A DNA stretch of 64,000 bases from Mastigocoleus testarum BC008 (GTDB lineage: Bacteria > Cyanobacteriota > Cyanobacteriia > Cyanobacteriales > Nostocaceae), in the NCBI RefSeq assembly GCF_001456025.1, contig NZ_LMTZ01000093.1, positions 24,930 to 88,929 of the forward strand, written 5' to 3'. Position numbers and translations under genes: made by a program. Under the pieces are notes generated by a model that saw only the letters and a list, made by a program, of their open reading frames with translations, did not search any database and was not told the origin of the DNA. Numbering within the stretch: the stretch's first letter is position 1; each line of letters opens with the position of its first letter. Positions 9,409 through 18,767 of this stretch are shown here, piece after piece.

Positions 9409-10329
9409 ATGGAAACAAACGACCATTTAAAATTTATACTTAAGTTATTGGGATGCAAAAATTATCGCTCGAGGTTGAGTGCTAGCGCATTCAACAGTTT
9501 TAAGAATAAGAATAAAATATGTCAAGATTTGGGCGATCGCGAATTGATAGACTATACTCGCGAGATTGGCTCAGCTAAAATTCTACCTGCTGGTCAAGCT
9601 TTGTTAAAACTAGATCTTGCGGAATTACCGATCAAAGACAAGGAACTTAAAGTACTTAAAAGGATTGATCAAGCTTCAGGTGCAATTACTCCCGGTCAAA
9701 TCAAAATATCATCCCTCAGAACCCATCGGAGAGATGCAATATTGAAGTCTCTGAGTGAAAAAGGATTGATTGAAGTTGAAACTAAGGTCAAGAGACAAAG
9801 AGCAGAAGTTTGGTTAACTGAAAGAGGAGTTGAATATTTACGGGATGATTACAACCCACACAAAGGTAATAATCCTGTCATTAGCTTAGATTTATTAAAT
9901 AATTATCTACGATTTTTACGGAAAACTTTATCTGTTAAGCCTGTACCAGAAGATACTTCAGAAAGTTTAAATTCAGAAAGTTTAAATTCAGCAAGTTTAA
10001 CTTCAACAACTTTAAATTCACAAAGTTTAGTCCCAGATTCTGCAGCGAAAAAAGTTACAGATATCAGTGACGAGGAAATTTTACAAACTATCCAAAACTT
10101 AGATCGGGAAATAGGTACAGAGAATTACTTACCAATCTTCCATCTGCGAGAAAAGTTACAACCCCCTTTGTCAAGGGAACAATTAGATAAAGCACTTTAT
10201 CGCTTGCAAGGAAATGACCAAATAGATTTTAGTACCTTGCAGGAAGCTAATGCATACACTCCGGAACAAATTAATACTGGAATACCTCAAAATGTTGGTG
10301 GTCCGTTGTTCTTTATTAGTCTTAACTAG
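9409..10329 (+). CDS. Winged-helix protein, first gene of nuclease-translocase cassette
   Basis: A 306-residue protein. Residues about 75-145 read as a winged helix of MarR-like layout (VLKRIDQASGAITPGQIKI, then LKSLSEKGLIEVETKVK and VWLTERGVEYL). A Ser/Asn/Thr-rich linker made of 15-bp repeats (ESLNS, ASLTS, QSLVP) covers about 183-208. The C-terminal 85 residues form a second predicted helical DNA-binding unit (EEILQTIQNLDREIG, LSREQLDKALYRLQ) ending FFISLN. I recall similar C-terminal sequence from uncharacterised cyanobacterial proteins. It precedes the ATPase gene by 91 bp on the same strand, so it is probably the regulator or DNA-binding subunit of the cassette. No named family assigned. 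Confidence 0.75.
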   Translation: METNDHLKFILKLLGCKNYRSRLSASAFNSFKNKNKICQDLGDRELIDYTREIGSAKILPAGQALLKLDLAELPIKDKELKVLKRIDQASGAITPGQIKISSLRTHRRDAILKSLSEKGLIEVETKVKRQRAEVWLTERGVEYLRDDYNPHKGNNPVISLDLLNNYLRFLRKTLSVKPVPEDTSESLNSESLNSASLTSTTLNSQSLVPDSAAKKVTDISDEEILQTIQNLDREIGTENYLPIFHLREKLQPPLSREQLDKALYRLQGNDQIDFSTLQEANAYTPEQINTGIPQNVGGPLFFISLN

Positions 10330-10420
10330 GACGATACTTTCCCTTAGTATTCACACTCTTTTCATATTTACATTATTTTCAGACTCACAGTTAAGTTCGT
10401 GACTCTCATTTATTTGCAGC

Positions 10421-12631
10421 ATGGTATTTATCAACGACATAATTAAACGTGAGGTTAATCCTTTTGACCTAATAAATTTGAAACCTGGTGATTTCTGGGA
10501 GGAACAACAGGACTCAACACAGATGGTTGAGTCAATTCATCAAAAAGTAATAACAGAAATTGAAGAATATCTTGACTTAGTAGCTAAAGATAATCGCAGT
10601 CGCAGTCTATTACTTTTAGGTGATTCTGGTTCCGGTAAAAGTTATTTATTAGGTCGGGTAAAACGCACTCTCAACCCCAAAGCTTTTTTTGCTTACATTG
10701 GACCTTGGGCTGATAGTGATTATATTTGGCGTCATATTTTACGCTCCACTGTTGATAGCTTATTACGAATTCCCGAAGGTCAACAAGAGTCTCAGCTAAT
10801 GTTATGGCTGAAAAATTTATCTGCATTTACTAGAGGTAAGTCAAAGGATAAAATTTGGCAATTATTACGCAGCGATCGCCGAAAATTTATCAAACACCTC
10901 AAAGAAACCTACAAACGAGCTGCTCTTTATAACTCAGAGATTTTTTTTGGTGTACTGCACGATCTTACTAATCCAGAACTATACGATTTAGCTTGTGAAT
11001 GGTTACGAGGAGATGATTTAAGCGAAGAGTCAATGCAAGCTTTAAAGGTAAAAAATTGTATTGATTCAGAAGATGCAGCAAAAAATATTTTAGCTAACTT
11101 TGGTAGAATTTCAGCCCAAACTCAACCCATAGTTTTATGTTTTGACAATTTGGATAATATTCCTCGTATCGCAGATGGTTCTGGGGATTTCCAAGCTTTG
11201 TTTAATGTTAATACAACAATTCATAATAGATATCTAAAAAACTTTCTGGTTATTATCAGTGTTATTACTAATACTTGGAGACGTATTTGGTACCGGATTG
11301 AGCAAGCTGATAAAGCTCGGGTTGATAAAGCCATTCAGTTAAAACCTATTACACTAAAACAAGCAGAGGGGCTTTGGTCTTATCGACTAAAACCTTTACA
11401 TCAAGCAGCTAACGATGGAAATTATTCTGAAATTTTTCCATTAAACCGAAAATTATTAGAAGAAAATTATCCTGGTGGTAAAACTCGACCGAGAAATTGT
11501 CTCATTCTTGGAAGACAGGAATATCAAAAATATAAACTCTCATTGTTAGAGGATAAAGTAGATAATAAAATACGTGAGCCTGAGGGAAAGCGTTCAAAAT
11601 CACCAACAAATAACGAACAACAAATTTCCCGCGAAGAGGTTAATAAAGAAAAAACTCATCAAGAAGAAACTAATAAACAACAAACTAATAAAGAAAAAAC
11701 TCAAAGTGATTCCAAAAATACTTCTCAAACTTCTACAACTCCAAAACCACCAATAGATGATGATGAAACCCAAGGTACAGACAGAATTCAGGCAGAATTT
11801 AAATTAATTTGGCAAGAAGAACTGAAAAAAACTCAGGGTAAAATTAGTAAAATAAGTTTTTTGGCTGCACCTGACCTAATCAGAATGTTGCAACAAGCTT
11901 TAGAAGCATTGCAAATGAAATCTGTAAAACCAAAACTTATAAGTGGTAAGTATGCTAGTTACTCTTTGAGTTATCAACACCCTAAAAAAGGTGAAAAAAT
12001 AGGAATAGTTTGGACAGAAGATGCTAATATGGTAAGCTTCTATAATATTATGAATGCTTCACAAAAAGTCATTCAAAAACAAGCTTGTCAAAAACTATAT
12101 CTAATTAGAATTAGCGGTGTAGGAAATTCAAGGCTGAAAGGGAATCAAATCTATCAGCAAATTTTCAAAGGTAATCAAAAACAGAATATTCATCTTAAAC
12201 CACATCTATCTTCAGTTCATCAATTAGCCACATACTATAGCTTAGTAAATTCTGCTCATGCTCAGGAATTAGTTGTTGGAGGTAAAACGATTCATCCAAA
12301 AGAATTACAATCTTTGATTCGTGAATCTACAATTTTAGAAAAATGCACTTTACTCCAAGATTTAAAGATTGTCTCTGCTCAAACAGAACCTGAAGAAAAG
12401 GGAAAAGTGAGACGAGATTTACGACCAGTGAAGGATTATTTGTTAAATTTAGTTATTACCCAAAGTCTTATGGGTGTAACAACTTTAGTAGAACAATCTA
12501 TCAATCGGTTTTCTGATGTGAGTGAAAATGATACTTTACTCTTAATTGAGCTATTACGTAAGGAAGGTAAAGTCAAAATTCTTAATCACAAAGCAAAGTT
12601 ACAAGATCAGTTAATTTGCTTGGTGACTTAG
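10421..12631 (+). CDS. P-loop ATPase (AAA/ORC-like), second gene of cassette
   Basis: A 736-residue protein. The N-terminal ATPase domain covers about 40-340: Walker A GDSGSGKSYL (K73) and Walker B VLCFDNLDN (D242), then a TNTWRRIW segment where a sensor would lie. A charged linker (about 385-450) is rich in Lys, Glu, Gln and Thr and built of imperfect repeats (EVNKEKTHQEE, TNKQQTNKEKT). The C-terminal half (about 455-736) is a separate alpha/beta domain (ISGKYASYSLSYQHPKKGEK) followed by a helical, winged-helix-like end. I do not recognise that half; a degenerate nuclease-like fold is possible but not shown. It lies between the winged-helix gene and the nuclease-translocase gene (53-bp gap), pointing to an operon and a shared complex. 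Confidence 0.8.
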   Translation: MVFINDIIKREVNPFDLINLKPGDFWEEQQDSTQMVESIHQKVITEIEEYLDLVAKDNRSRSLLLLGDSGSGKSYLLGRVKRTLNPKAFFAYIGPWADSDYIWRHILRSTVDSLLRIPEGQQESQLMLWLKNLSAFTRGKSKDKIWQLLRSDRRKFIKHLKETYKRAALYNSEIFFGVLHDLTNPELYDLACEWLRGDDLSEESMQALKVKNCIDSEDAAKNILANFGRISAQTQPIVLCFDNLDNIPRIADGSGDFQALFNVNTTIHNRYLKNFLVIISVITNTWRRIWYRIEQADKARVDKAIQLKPITLKQAEGLWSYRLKPLHQAANDGNYSEIFPLNRKLLEENYPGGKTRPRNCLILGRQEYQKYKLSLLEDKVDNKIREPEGKRSKSPTNNEQQISREEVNKEKTHQEETNKQQTNKEKTQSDSKNTSQTSTTPKPPIDDDETQGTDRIQAEFKLIWQEELKKTQGKISKISFLAAPDLIRMLQQALEALQMKSVKPKLISGKYASYSLSYQHPKKGEKIGIVWTEDANMVSFYNIMNASQKVIQKQACQKLYLIRISGVGNSRLKGNQIYQQIFKGNQKQNIHLKPHLSSVHQLATYYSLVNSAHAQELVVGGKTIHPKELQSLIRESTILEKCTLLQDLKIVSAQTEPEEKGKVRRDLRPVKDYLLNLVITQSLMGVTTLVEQSINRFSDVSENDTLLLIELLRKEGKVKILNHKAKLQDQLICLVT

Positions 12632-12684
12632 AAAGTTTAATATCCAATCAAGAGAATCAAAAAACAAATAAATATAATAAGTAA

Positions 12685-15387
12685 ATGCAATATCTAATTC
12701 AAGCCAATGAAATAAAAGCGCAAATTGCTAAATTTAGTTTGGCAAAAGTGTTGTGGCTAGATACAGAAATTGCTGATTATTGGACTGCATACCCACGTTT
12801 ATCTCTTATTCAAGTTTCATCCGACTATACAGATAATATAGGCGAATCTACTTGTATTTTGGATGTACTAGATAAACCCGAGTTAGCAGAGGAATTTATT
12901 AAGCAAATAATGCTTAATCCTCAAATAGTAAAAGTATTTCATAATGCCAGCTTCGATTTAAAATATTTAGGTGGAAAATCTGCAAAAAATGTTATCTGCA
13001 CTCTCAAAATAGCGAGAAAAATTACCAAACAAGTTTTACAAACATCTAATTTAAAACTTAAAACTTTAGCTGTAGAACTATGTCACTTTTCCAATGTAGA
13101 TACAGAAGAAGGACGAAGCAATTGGGGAAAACGTCCTCTTTCTCAGAAACAGTTGCAGTATGCGGCTATGGATACAGTTTATCTCGCTGCTGTACATCTT
13201 CGCTTACTAGAAGTTTCTAAACCCGATGCTGTAAGGGAAATTTTTGATATGGTCAGCGAGTCCAATAATCCCATAAGCAACTCAAAAACCAACTCGGGAA
13301 ACCTATCTTTGAGTCCTACTAAGGTTAGAGTTGCTTTTGAGTGTCCCCGTCTTTTTTATTTAAGTCAATATTTTGGTGGTAGAACCTTATTTTCTCCACC
13401 AGATAAAATCGCAGGTATTGGTAGTATTTTCCATCAATTGGCTGATAAGTTCGTAAATTTAGCTGTTTGTGAACCCCGATTCCAAGAAATTTTTCACCTT
13501 GGAGGGTCGCAATTACAGATTGAAAAAGTTGCTCTCGATATGCAACAGCTTTTTTATCAGTTAAAATTTTCTTCCTACCTAGATCGAGTCATTGCAAAAG
13601 ATCCGAGTAAAGCTCCAGCACTACTACGACTTTGGGAGGGAATTCAAGGATTAATTAAACGTTTTGCAGCGTTATTAGTCACCAACCGTAATTACTGTAG
13701 TGCAGAAACTGTAATTCGCAACACTTTTATTACAGAAAAACGTCAGCTTGAGCATTACTTTAGCTTACCTGATGGTAGCGAGCAAAGGGTAGTAGGAGCA
13801 TATGATTGTTTAGTTTTCAATTTTGAACGCAAGCGTCTCGGGGTATTAGAATTTAAAACCTATCAACCTGTAGATCCGTCTGCACAGTTAGCCCAGGTTG
13901 CACTTTATAGTTACATGTTATGGCACAAGAAAAAGGTTGCTGTTGATGCAGCAGTTTATTGTGTTTTACCAGAATTTAAAGAATATCAATATACCTGGGA
14001 ACAACTGGAAAATACCGTACATCAACTAATTCCCTATAAGTTACAGCAGATGGGACAGTGGTTAAACTGGGAAGCTCCTCACCCCAATCCACCACCTGAA
14101 ACAACTCAACTCCATCTGTGTGATATTTGTCCTCAACAACAAAAGTGTCAAAGTTATTTTTCAGCAGAATCTTTAGATCGAACTCAAACTACTGATGTGG
14201 AAGACCCACATGTTTTCTCTTCCCAGAAGCAAGATTTTCTAACACAAAGGGAGTTTACAGAAAATTACACCACAGGAAATAAATTTACAGAGAATAAATC
14301 TACAGAAAACAACTCTGCAGAAAATAATTCCACAAAATATGAATCAATATCTTGGGATGTTGATGCTACAGGAGAAGAATTGGTCAACACATTAGAATCC
14401 TTCGGTATTGGTGTTGATTATCAAGGTGTGGCGATCGCTCCTGCTTTCATTCGTGTGAAGTTAAAACCCCATCTGGGTGTAAAGGTTATTTCAATTCTGA
14501 GATTATCTGCTGACTTACAGGTACATTTGGGTTTAGAAAATCCACCTTTGATTACTCCCCAAGCTGGATATGTAAGTGTTGATTTACCTCGTCCGGATAG
14601 ACAAATAGCCGAATTTACAAATTACGTTCAAAACCAATCTTTATCACCGACAGTATCTGTAAAAATAGCAATTGGAGTGAATTTAAACGGGAAATTAATA
14701 GAAGCAAATTTATCTGACCCCAATACCTGTCATTTTTTGGTTGGGGGTACAACTGGAAGTGGTAAAAGTGAATTTTTGCGATCGCTTCTCCTAAGTTTAC
14801 TTGTTCGTCATTCTCCAAAAAATCTGCAAATAGCTTTAGTCGATCCGAAAAGAGTCACATTTCCAGAGTTTGAGGGTATTGAGTGGTTACATTCACCAAT
14901 TGTCAAAGATAGCGATCGCGCAATCGAATTAATGGAAGAGTTGGTAGAAGAAATGGAATTACGTTACCAAAAATTCGAAACTGCAAGATGTGCAGACATC
15001 AGCGCTTATAACCAAAAAAACTCTCAACCATTATCTCGCATCGTTTGTATTTTTGATGAATATGCCGATTTTATGGCAGAAAAAGAGATTCGTAAGACAT
15101 TAGAATTGAATATTAAAAGATTGGGTGCAATGGCTAGAGCAGCTGGAATTCATTTAATTATTGCTACTCAACGTCCCGAAGCCAAAGTTGTCACCCCAAT
15201 TATCCGTTCCAATTTACCGGGAAGAGTCGCTCTACGTACAGCAAGTGAAGCAGATTCCTGTATAGTCCTAGGAAGTAAAGAAACAGCAGCAGCTTATTTA
15301 TTGGGAAAAGGTGATTTACTGTATCAAAGTGGTAGCCAACTACAACGCTTACAGAGTTTACTTGCAACTAATATCCACTTTACTTAA
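12685..15387 (+). CDS. Exonuclease - Fe-S nuclease - FtsK translocase fusion
   Basis: A 900-residue fusion of three enzymes. (1) Residues 1-190: RNase D-like DEDDy 3'-5' exonuclease with D26/E28 (LWLDTE), N87 and D91 (HNASFD), Y159 and D163 (YAAMD). (2) Residues about 205-500: PD-(D/E)XK nuclease of Cas4/AddB/RecB type with H250 (GSIFHQLAD), D374 (GAYDCLV), E389-x-K391 (LEFKTY), QLAQVALYSYM, and a Fe-S ligand set C220...C479-x2-C482-x5-C488. (3) Residues about 560-900: FtsK/HerA-type motor with Walker A GGTTGSGKSEF (K694), Walker B IFDEYADFM (D791, E792) and ATQRP. All catalytic residues appear intact. No FtsK membrane segments or gamma DNA-reader domain are visible. A linker at about 505-550 repeats FTEN/STEN units. 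Predicted to move along DNA and degrade or resect it; the biological target is unknown. Confidence 0.9.
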   Translation: MQYLIQANEIKAQIAKFSLAKVLWLDTEIADYWTAYPRLSLIQVSSDYTDNIGESTCILDVLDKPELAEEFIKQIMLNPQIVKVFHNASFDLKYLGGKSAKNVICTLKIARKITKQVLQTSNLKLKTLAVELCHFSNVDTEEGRSNWGKRPLSQKQLQYAAMDTVYLAAVHLRLLEVSKPDAVREIFDMVSESNNPISNSKTNSGNLSLSPTKVRVAFECPRLFYLSQYFGGRTLFSPPDKIAGIGSIFHQLADKFVNLAVCEPRFQEIFHLGGSQLQIEKVALDMQQLFYQLKFSSYLDRVIAKDPSKAPALLRLWEGIQGLIKRFAALLVTNRNYCSAETVIRNTFITEKRQLEHYFSLPDGSEQRVVGAYDCLVFNFERKRLGVLEFKTYQPVDPSAQLAQVALYSYMLWHKKKVAVDAAVYCVLPEFKEYQYTWEQLENTVHQLIPYKLQQMGQWLNWEAPHPNPPPETTQLHLCDICPQQQKCQSYFSAESLDRTQTTDVEDPHVFSSQKQDFLTQREFTENYTTGNKFTENKSTENNSAENNSTKYESISWDVDATGEELVNTLESFGIGVDYQGVAIAPAFIRVKLKPHLGVKVISILRLSADLQVHLGLENPPLITPQAGYVSVDLPRPDRQIAEFTNYVQNQSLSPTVSVKIAIGVNLNGKLIEANLSDPNTCHFLVGGTTGSGKSEFLRSLLLSLLVRHSPKNLQIALVDPKRVTFPEFEGIEWLHSPIVKDSDRAIELMEELVEEMELRYQKFETARCADISAYNQKNSQPLSRIVCIFDEYADFMAEKEIRKTLELNIKRLGAMARAAGIHLIIATQRPEAKVVTPIIRSNLPGRVALRTASEADSCIVLGSKETAAAYLLGKGDLLYQSGSQLQRLQSLLATNIHFT

Positions 15388-15466
15388 AGTTTATGACCAA
15401 AATCCTTTTGTTCTGCAAGCAGAATAAAAAGATAGTGAGTGGTAAGTAAAGTTATAACTTTGAATA

Positions 15467-15609
15467 AATATAGCAATCCTAAATCATTTGTGAAAAATAA
15501 TTATGTATAAAAATTTAGTGGGAATACCTCACTAACTACTCGCTACCGAGCAAGATAATCATATTATTTATTACTAACATTTTCATCACTCATTTAGAAT
15601 TGCTGTATT
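15467..15609. mobile_element. MITE-like element, 143 bp
   Basis: The left end AATATAGCAATCCTAAAT matches the complement of the right end (ATTTAGAATTGCTGTATT) at 15 of 18 or better. The left-end words also occur near 35571 (tatagcaatc) and 35832 (ctaaatcattcgtgaaaa), which suggests a dispersed family. No coding capacity. Confidence 0.55.
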
Positions 15610-16078
15610 CTTCAGATTTTTTCAACAAAGATAACTATGAATCTTAAAGGAAAGAAGATTAAAATTAAATGTTAAATTTTCCAATTGTAATTGGTATTAT
15701 TTATTATTCATCACTGAAATAAAAGTCAAGGAATCATGATTTAAGATTAAAAGCATAAAATAATACATCAATCAAGTAAATCAAAACAATTAAGTAGAGT
15801 AAAGAGGTTATTTATACTAAGTCAATATCAGAAAAAATTACAAACAATAAGTAATAAAATTGACATCTATTTGTTAAATAAAAATTTTGTTACCCTATCC
15901 CTATTATCGAGAAAACTCTCAAATTTCTTCATAATTGTTGGATTTGGAGGCTATGCTCTCACTATCAAATTTAAAAATTTATCTCGACATACGGCTAAAA
16001 GGACACTACGAATAACAGTAACCTCATAAAAATAATAAGATTCCATCCTCATCAATAGTAAAATTATCAAAAATAAAA

Positions 16079-16128
16079 ATGCTGTAAAATTTACGTCGTT
16101 TCAACTAAATATATCGTCATTACAGCAT
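16079..16128. repeat. 50-bp inverted repeat
   Basis: Perfect 9-bp arms ATGCTGTAA and TTACAGCAT enclose 32 bases. It could be a small element or a hairpin in a transcript; nothing else supports a function. Confidence 0.4.
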
Positions 16129-16408
16129 CAAATGCATAAGTTAAAATTCATAACACTTATATATAAATGTACAGCAGTTAAACAATTATTGATTTATTGA
16201 TTCGTAATCATAGAAATTTTATTAGAAAGTATTCCAATTTCTTAGTAGAAAAATAAATTATGGGGAGTGAATTTACTACCTGTAGTACGGTAAAAATCTC
16301 AACAAAATTATTGAGTGAAATCAAAAGGTAAGATAATTCAAAATTATAAATAACACAACTTCATATATTCATAAGCTCTATAAATTTTACAAGTAATCTT
16401 TTACATTT

Positions 16409-18346
16409 ATGATTAATCCTGAAAATCTTCTCGAATTAGCAGAAACTGTGATTTACAGTAAAACAAATATCTATTGTAGCGATCTACAAAGGGGTATATT
16501 AGTCACGACTTTAAGAGGAGAGCGCAAAACCTACGAGCAACTAGCAGATGAATACGGTTATTCTGCCAAATACCTCAAACAAGATGTTGCTCCTAAATTG
16601 TGGCATTTACTTTCGGAAGCTCTGGGAAAAAAAGTGACTAAGTCAAATGCTAGAGCAATCCTGGAACAAGAAATGCGTCGCAATCAAAATTCTTCATCGT
16701 TAGAAATCAAGCAGTCAGCTTTCAATGCAATTAACCCTTTAGCAGTTAATGAAGCAACTACCTCCTCATTAAGAGCAGCATCTACCTCTGAGGCAAAATT
16801 GCAAATACTAACTCATGCCAGCATTCTACTGGTTGATGATAAGCCAGAAAATTTAAACTTATTATCCAACATACTCGAAGAGCAAGGCTATGAAGTTCGA
16901 CAAGTGAATAATGGAAATTTGGCGTTACAAACAGCTTCTTTAGCAACTCCAGATTTGATCCTATTGGATATTCGCGTACCAGAATTAGATGCTTATAGTA
17001 TTTGCCAAAAATTTAAGAGTGATCCAAAAACTCAAGATATCCCAGTTATTTTTGTTACTGCTTTAGATGAATCCTGGGATAAAGTTAAAGCTTTTTCTAT
17101 TGGTGGTATTGACTGTATCACCAAACCATTTCGAGTCGCTGAGGTCTTAGCAAGGGTCGAAAATCAACTTAGAATTCAAAAGTTTCAAAAGGGGTTAAAA
17201 GCCGAAAATACGCAGCTTCAAGAAGCTAACCAGGAATTACAACGACTGGTAACTTCCGAGAGCCTAACTCAGATAGGGAATCCTTATAAATTTGATGAGT
17301 CTTTACTTATAAATTTAGAATATCCCGATAATACTGTTTCTTTGGATTCTCCCTTTTATATAACCCGTACTCCTAGCGAACAACTCAGCTGCGAACAAAT
17401 TCTGAAACCAGGAAGTTTAACCCGTATTCAAGCACCTCGGAAAATGGGAAAAAGTTCTCTGTTGCTCAGAATTATGAAATTTGCTCAACAACAGAACTAC
17501 AAGACAGTAAAAATAGACTTTCAGGAAGCAGATCGAGCAGCTTATACGAGCTTAAATAAATTTTTACGCTGGTTTTGTGCCAATATAGGTCGTCAGTTAC
17601 AATTACCACCTCTCCTTGATCAGTATTGGGATGAGGAAATGGGTAGTAAAGTAAGTTGCGGAATCTATTTTGAAGGATATCTATTAAAGCAAATAGAGAC
17701 TCCTATAGTCTTAGTTTTAAACGAAGTAAATTTAGTTTTTGAATATCTCAATATTGCGGAAGAATTCTTATCTCTTTTATGCTTTTGGCACGAAAAATCA
17801 AGGCAAAGTATCGAATTTCAAAAACTACGTTTAGTTGTAGCCCACTCTACAGAAATTAATCTATCCCTAGATATTAATAAATCTCCATTTAATCTAGGGT
17901 TACCAATAAAACTGTCAGAATTTAATTTAAAGCAAGTTCAAGATTTAATTAAGAGACACGGACTAAATTTGATAAGTGAAGATAAAGTTAAACAGTTAAT
18001 AGACATGGTCGGGGGACATCCTTATTTAGTACGTATTGCTCTCTACCATTTGGCTCGAAAAGAAATAACATTGGAAGAATTCTTAAAACAAGCTCCAACT
18101 CAGGGAGGAATCTATGGAAGGATTTTACGTCATCACTGGGAAATAATACAAAAAAAACCGGCACTGTCAACAGCATTAAAACAGATATTAATGACGAACG
18201 AAAGTATAAGTTTAGAACCAATTCTTAGTCATCAACTAGAAAGTATGGGACTTATTAAATTAGATGGCGATCGCGCTTATATTTCCTGTCAAATGTATCG
18301 TCTTTATTTTAATAATCAATATCAACAAAAGGAAAATACACTTTAA
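16409..18346 (+). CDS. HTH - response receiver - AAA_35 NTPase signalling protein
   Basis: A 645-residue protein. Residues 1-95 match the N-terminal HTH found on vWA-MoxR-associated proteins (LQRGILVTTLRGERKTYEQ, LADEYGYSAKYLKQDV). Residues about 138-255 form a complete receiver: DD in LLVDDKPEN, phospho-acceptor D187 (LLDIRVPE), T in FVTAL, K in TKPF. A short coiled coil follows, then an AAA_35-type NTPase (about 305-640) with Walker A APRKMGKSSLL (K348). At the Walker B position, where I expect a DEVD-type motif, it reads VLNEVNLV: N438 and N441 replace both acidic residues. It may bind nucleotide without hydrolysing it. Likely links phospho-signalling to a conflict or regulatory NTPase; the output is unknown. 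No kinase gene is adjacent. Confidence 0.87.
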   Translation: MINPENLLELAETVIYSKTNIYCSDLQRGILVTTLRGERKTYEQLADEYGYSAKYLKQDVAPKLWHLLSEALGKKVTKSNARAILEQEMRRNQNSSSLEIKQSAFNAINPLAVNEATTSSLRAASTSEAKLQILTHASILLVDDKPENLNLLSNILEEQGYEVRQVNNGNLALQTASLATPDLILLDIRVPELDAYSICQKFKSDPKTQDIPVIFVTALDESWDKVKAFSIGGIDCITKPFRVAEVLARVENQLRIQKFQKGLKAENTQLQEANQELQRLVTSESLTQIGNPYKFDESLLINLEYPDNTVSLDSPFYITRTPSEQLSCEQILKPGSLTRIQAPRKMGKSSLLLRIMKFAQQQNYKTVKIDFQEADRAAYTSLNKFLRWFCANIGRQLQLPPLLDQYWDEEMGSKVSCGIYFEGYLLKQIETPIVLVLNEVNLVFEYLNIAEEFLSLLCFWHEKSRQSIEFQKLRLVVAHSTEINLSLDINKSPFNLGLPIKLSEFNLKQVQDLIKRHGLNLISEDKVKQLIDMVGGHPYLVRIALYHLARKEITLEEFLKQAPTQGGIYGRILRHHWEIIQKKPALSTALKQILMTNESISLEPILSHQLESMGLIKLDGDRAYISCQMYRLYFNNQYQQKENTL

Positions 18347-18553
18347 ATAAATTTAAATAGGATAAATAACTATTAATTAATTAAATTAATATATAAAATT
18401 TATATATTGTAGCCCTAATTATTCTTAGTAATTTTGTAGGTTACGAATTAGCCTATCAAGCACAAAAACTTTATTTTCGTTATTACTCCAAGGCTACAAG
18501 GACTATTTAGCTAAAAAGGCTAATGTAAAATATTATTTTCTAAGGAGTTTGGG
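18347..18553. other. Intergenic, no gene seen
   Basis: AT-rich sequence between the receiver-AAA gene and the palindromic element at 18554. No coding or RNA signal seen. Confidence 0.4.
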
Positions 18554-18666
18554 TTATATAGCAGTTTCCATTTGAATCAAATACATTTTATATTCCCATT
18601 CTGTAGAGACGTTGCATGCAACGTCTCTACAAGGTGTCATGCACTCAACCGAAAATCGCTATATAG
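18554..18666. mobile_element. MITE-like element with central perfect palindrome
   Basis: Imperfect terminal inverted repeats (TTATATAGCAGTTTCC and the complement of GAAAATCGCTATATAG) flank a perfect 28-bp palindrome at 18603-18630. Each 14-bp arm is GTAGAGACGTTGCA. Arms of the form GAGACGT recur in other palindromes of this window (40803, 51104, single-sided at 57319). A bidirectional terminator role for the flanking convergent genes is possible. Confidence 0.7.
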
Positions 18667-18767
18667 TGGTGGTAAGTAATAATAGTAATCACAGTGGTAG
18701 TGAATTTTTATATCACTAATCGTTACCACTACTAATTACTCACAAAAACTTCCACCATTTTCCATAC

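Larger units (their letters stand above)
15388..16408. other. Long AT-rich intergenic region
   Basis: About 1 kb with no convincing gene between the cassette and the receiver-AAA gene. It holds two inverted-repeat elements listed separately (15467-15609 and 16079-16128). The remainder is AT-rich single-copy sequence with short out-of-frame ORFs. Confidence 0.5.
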
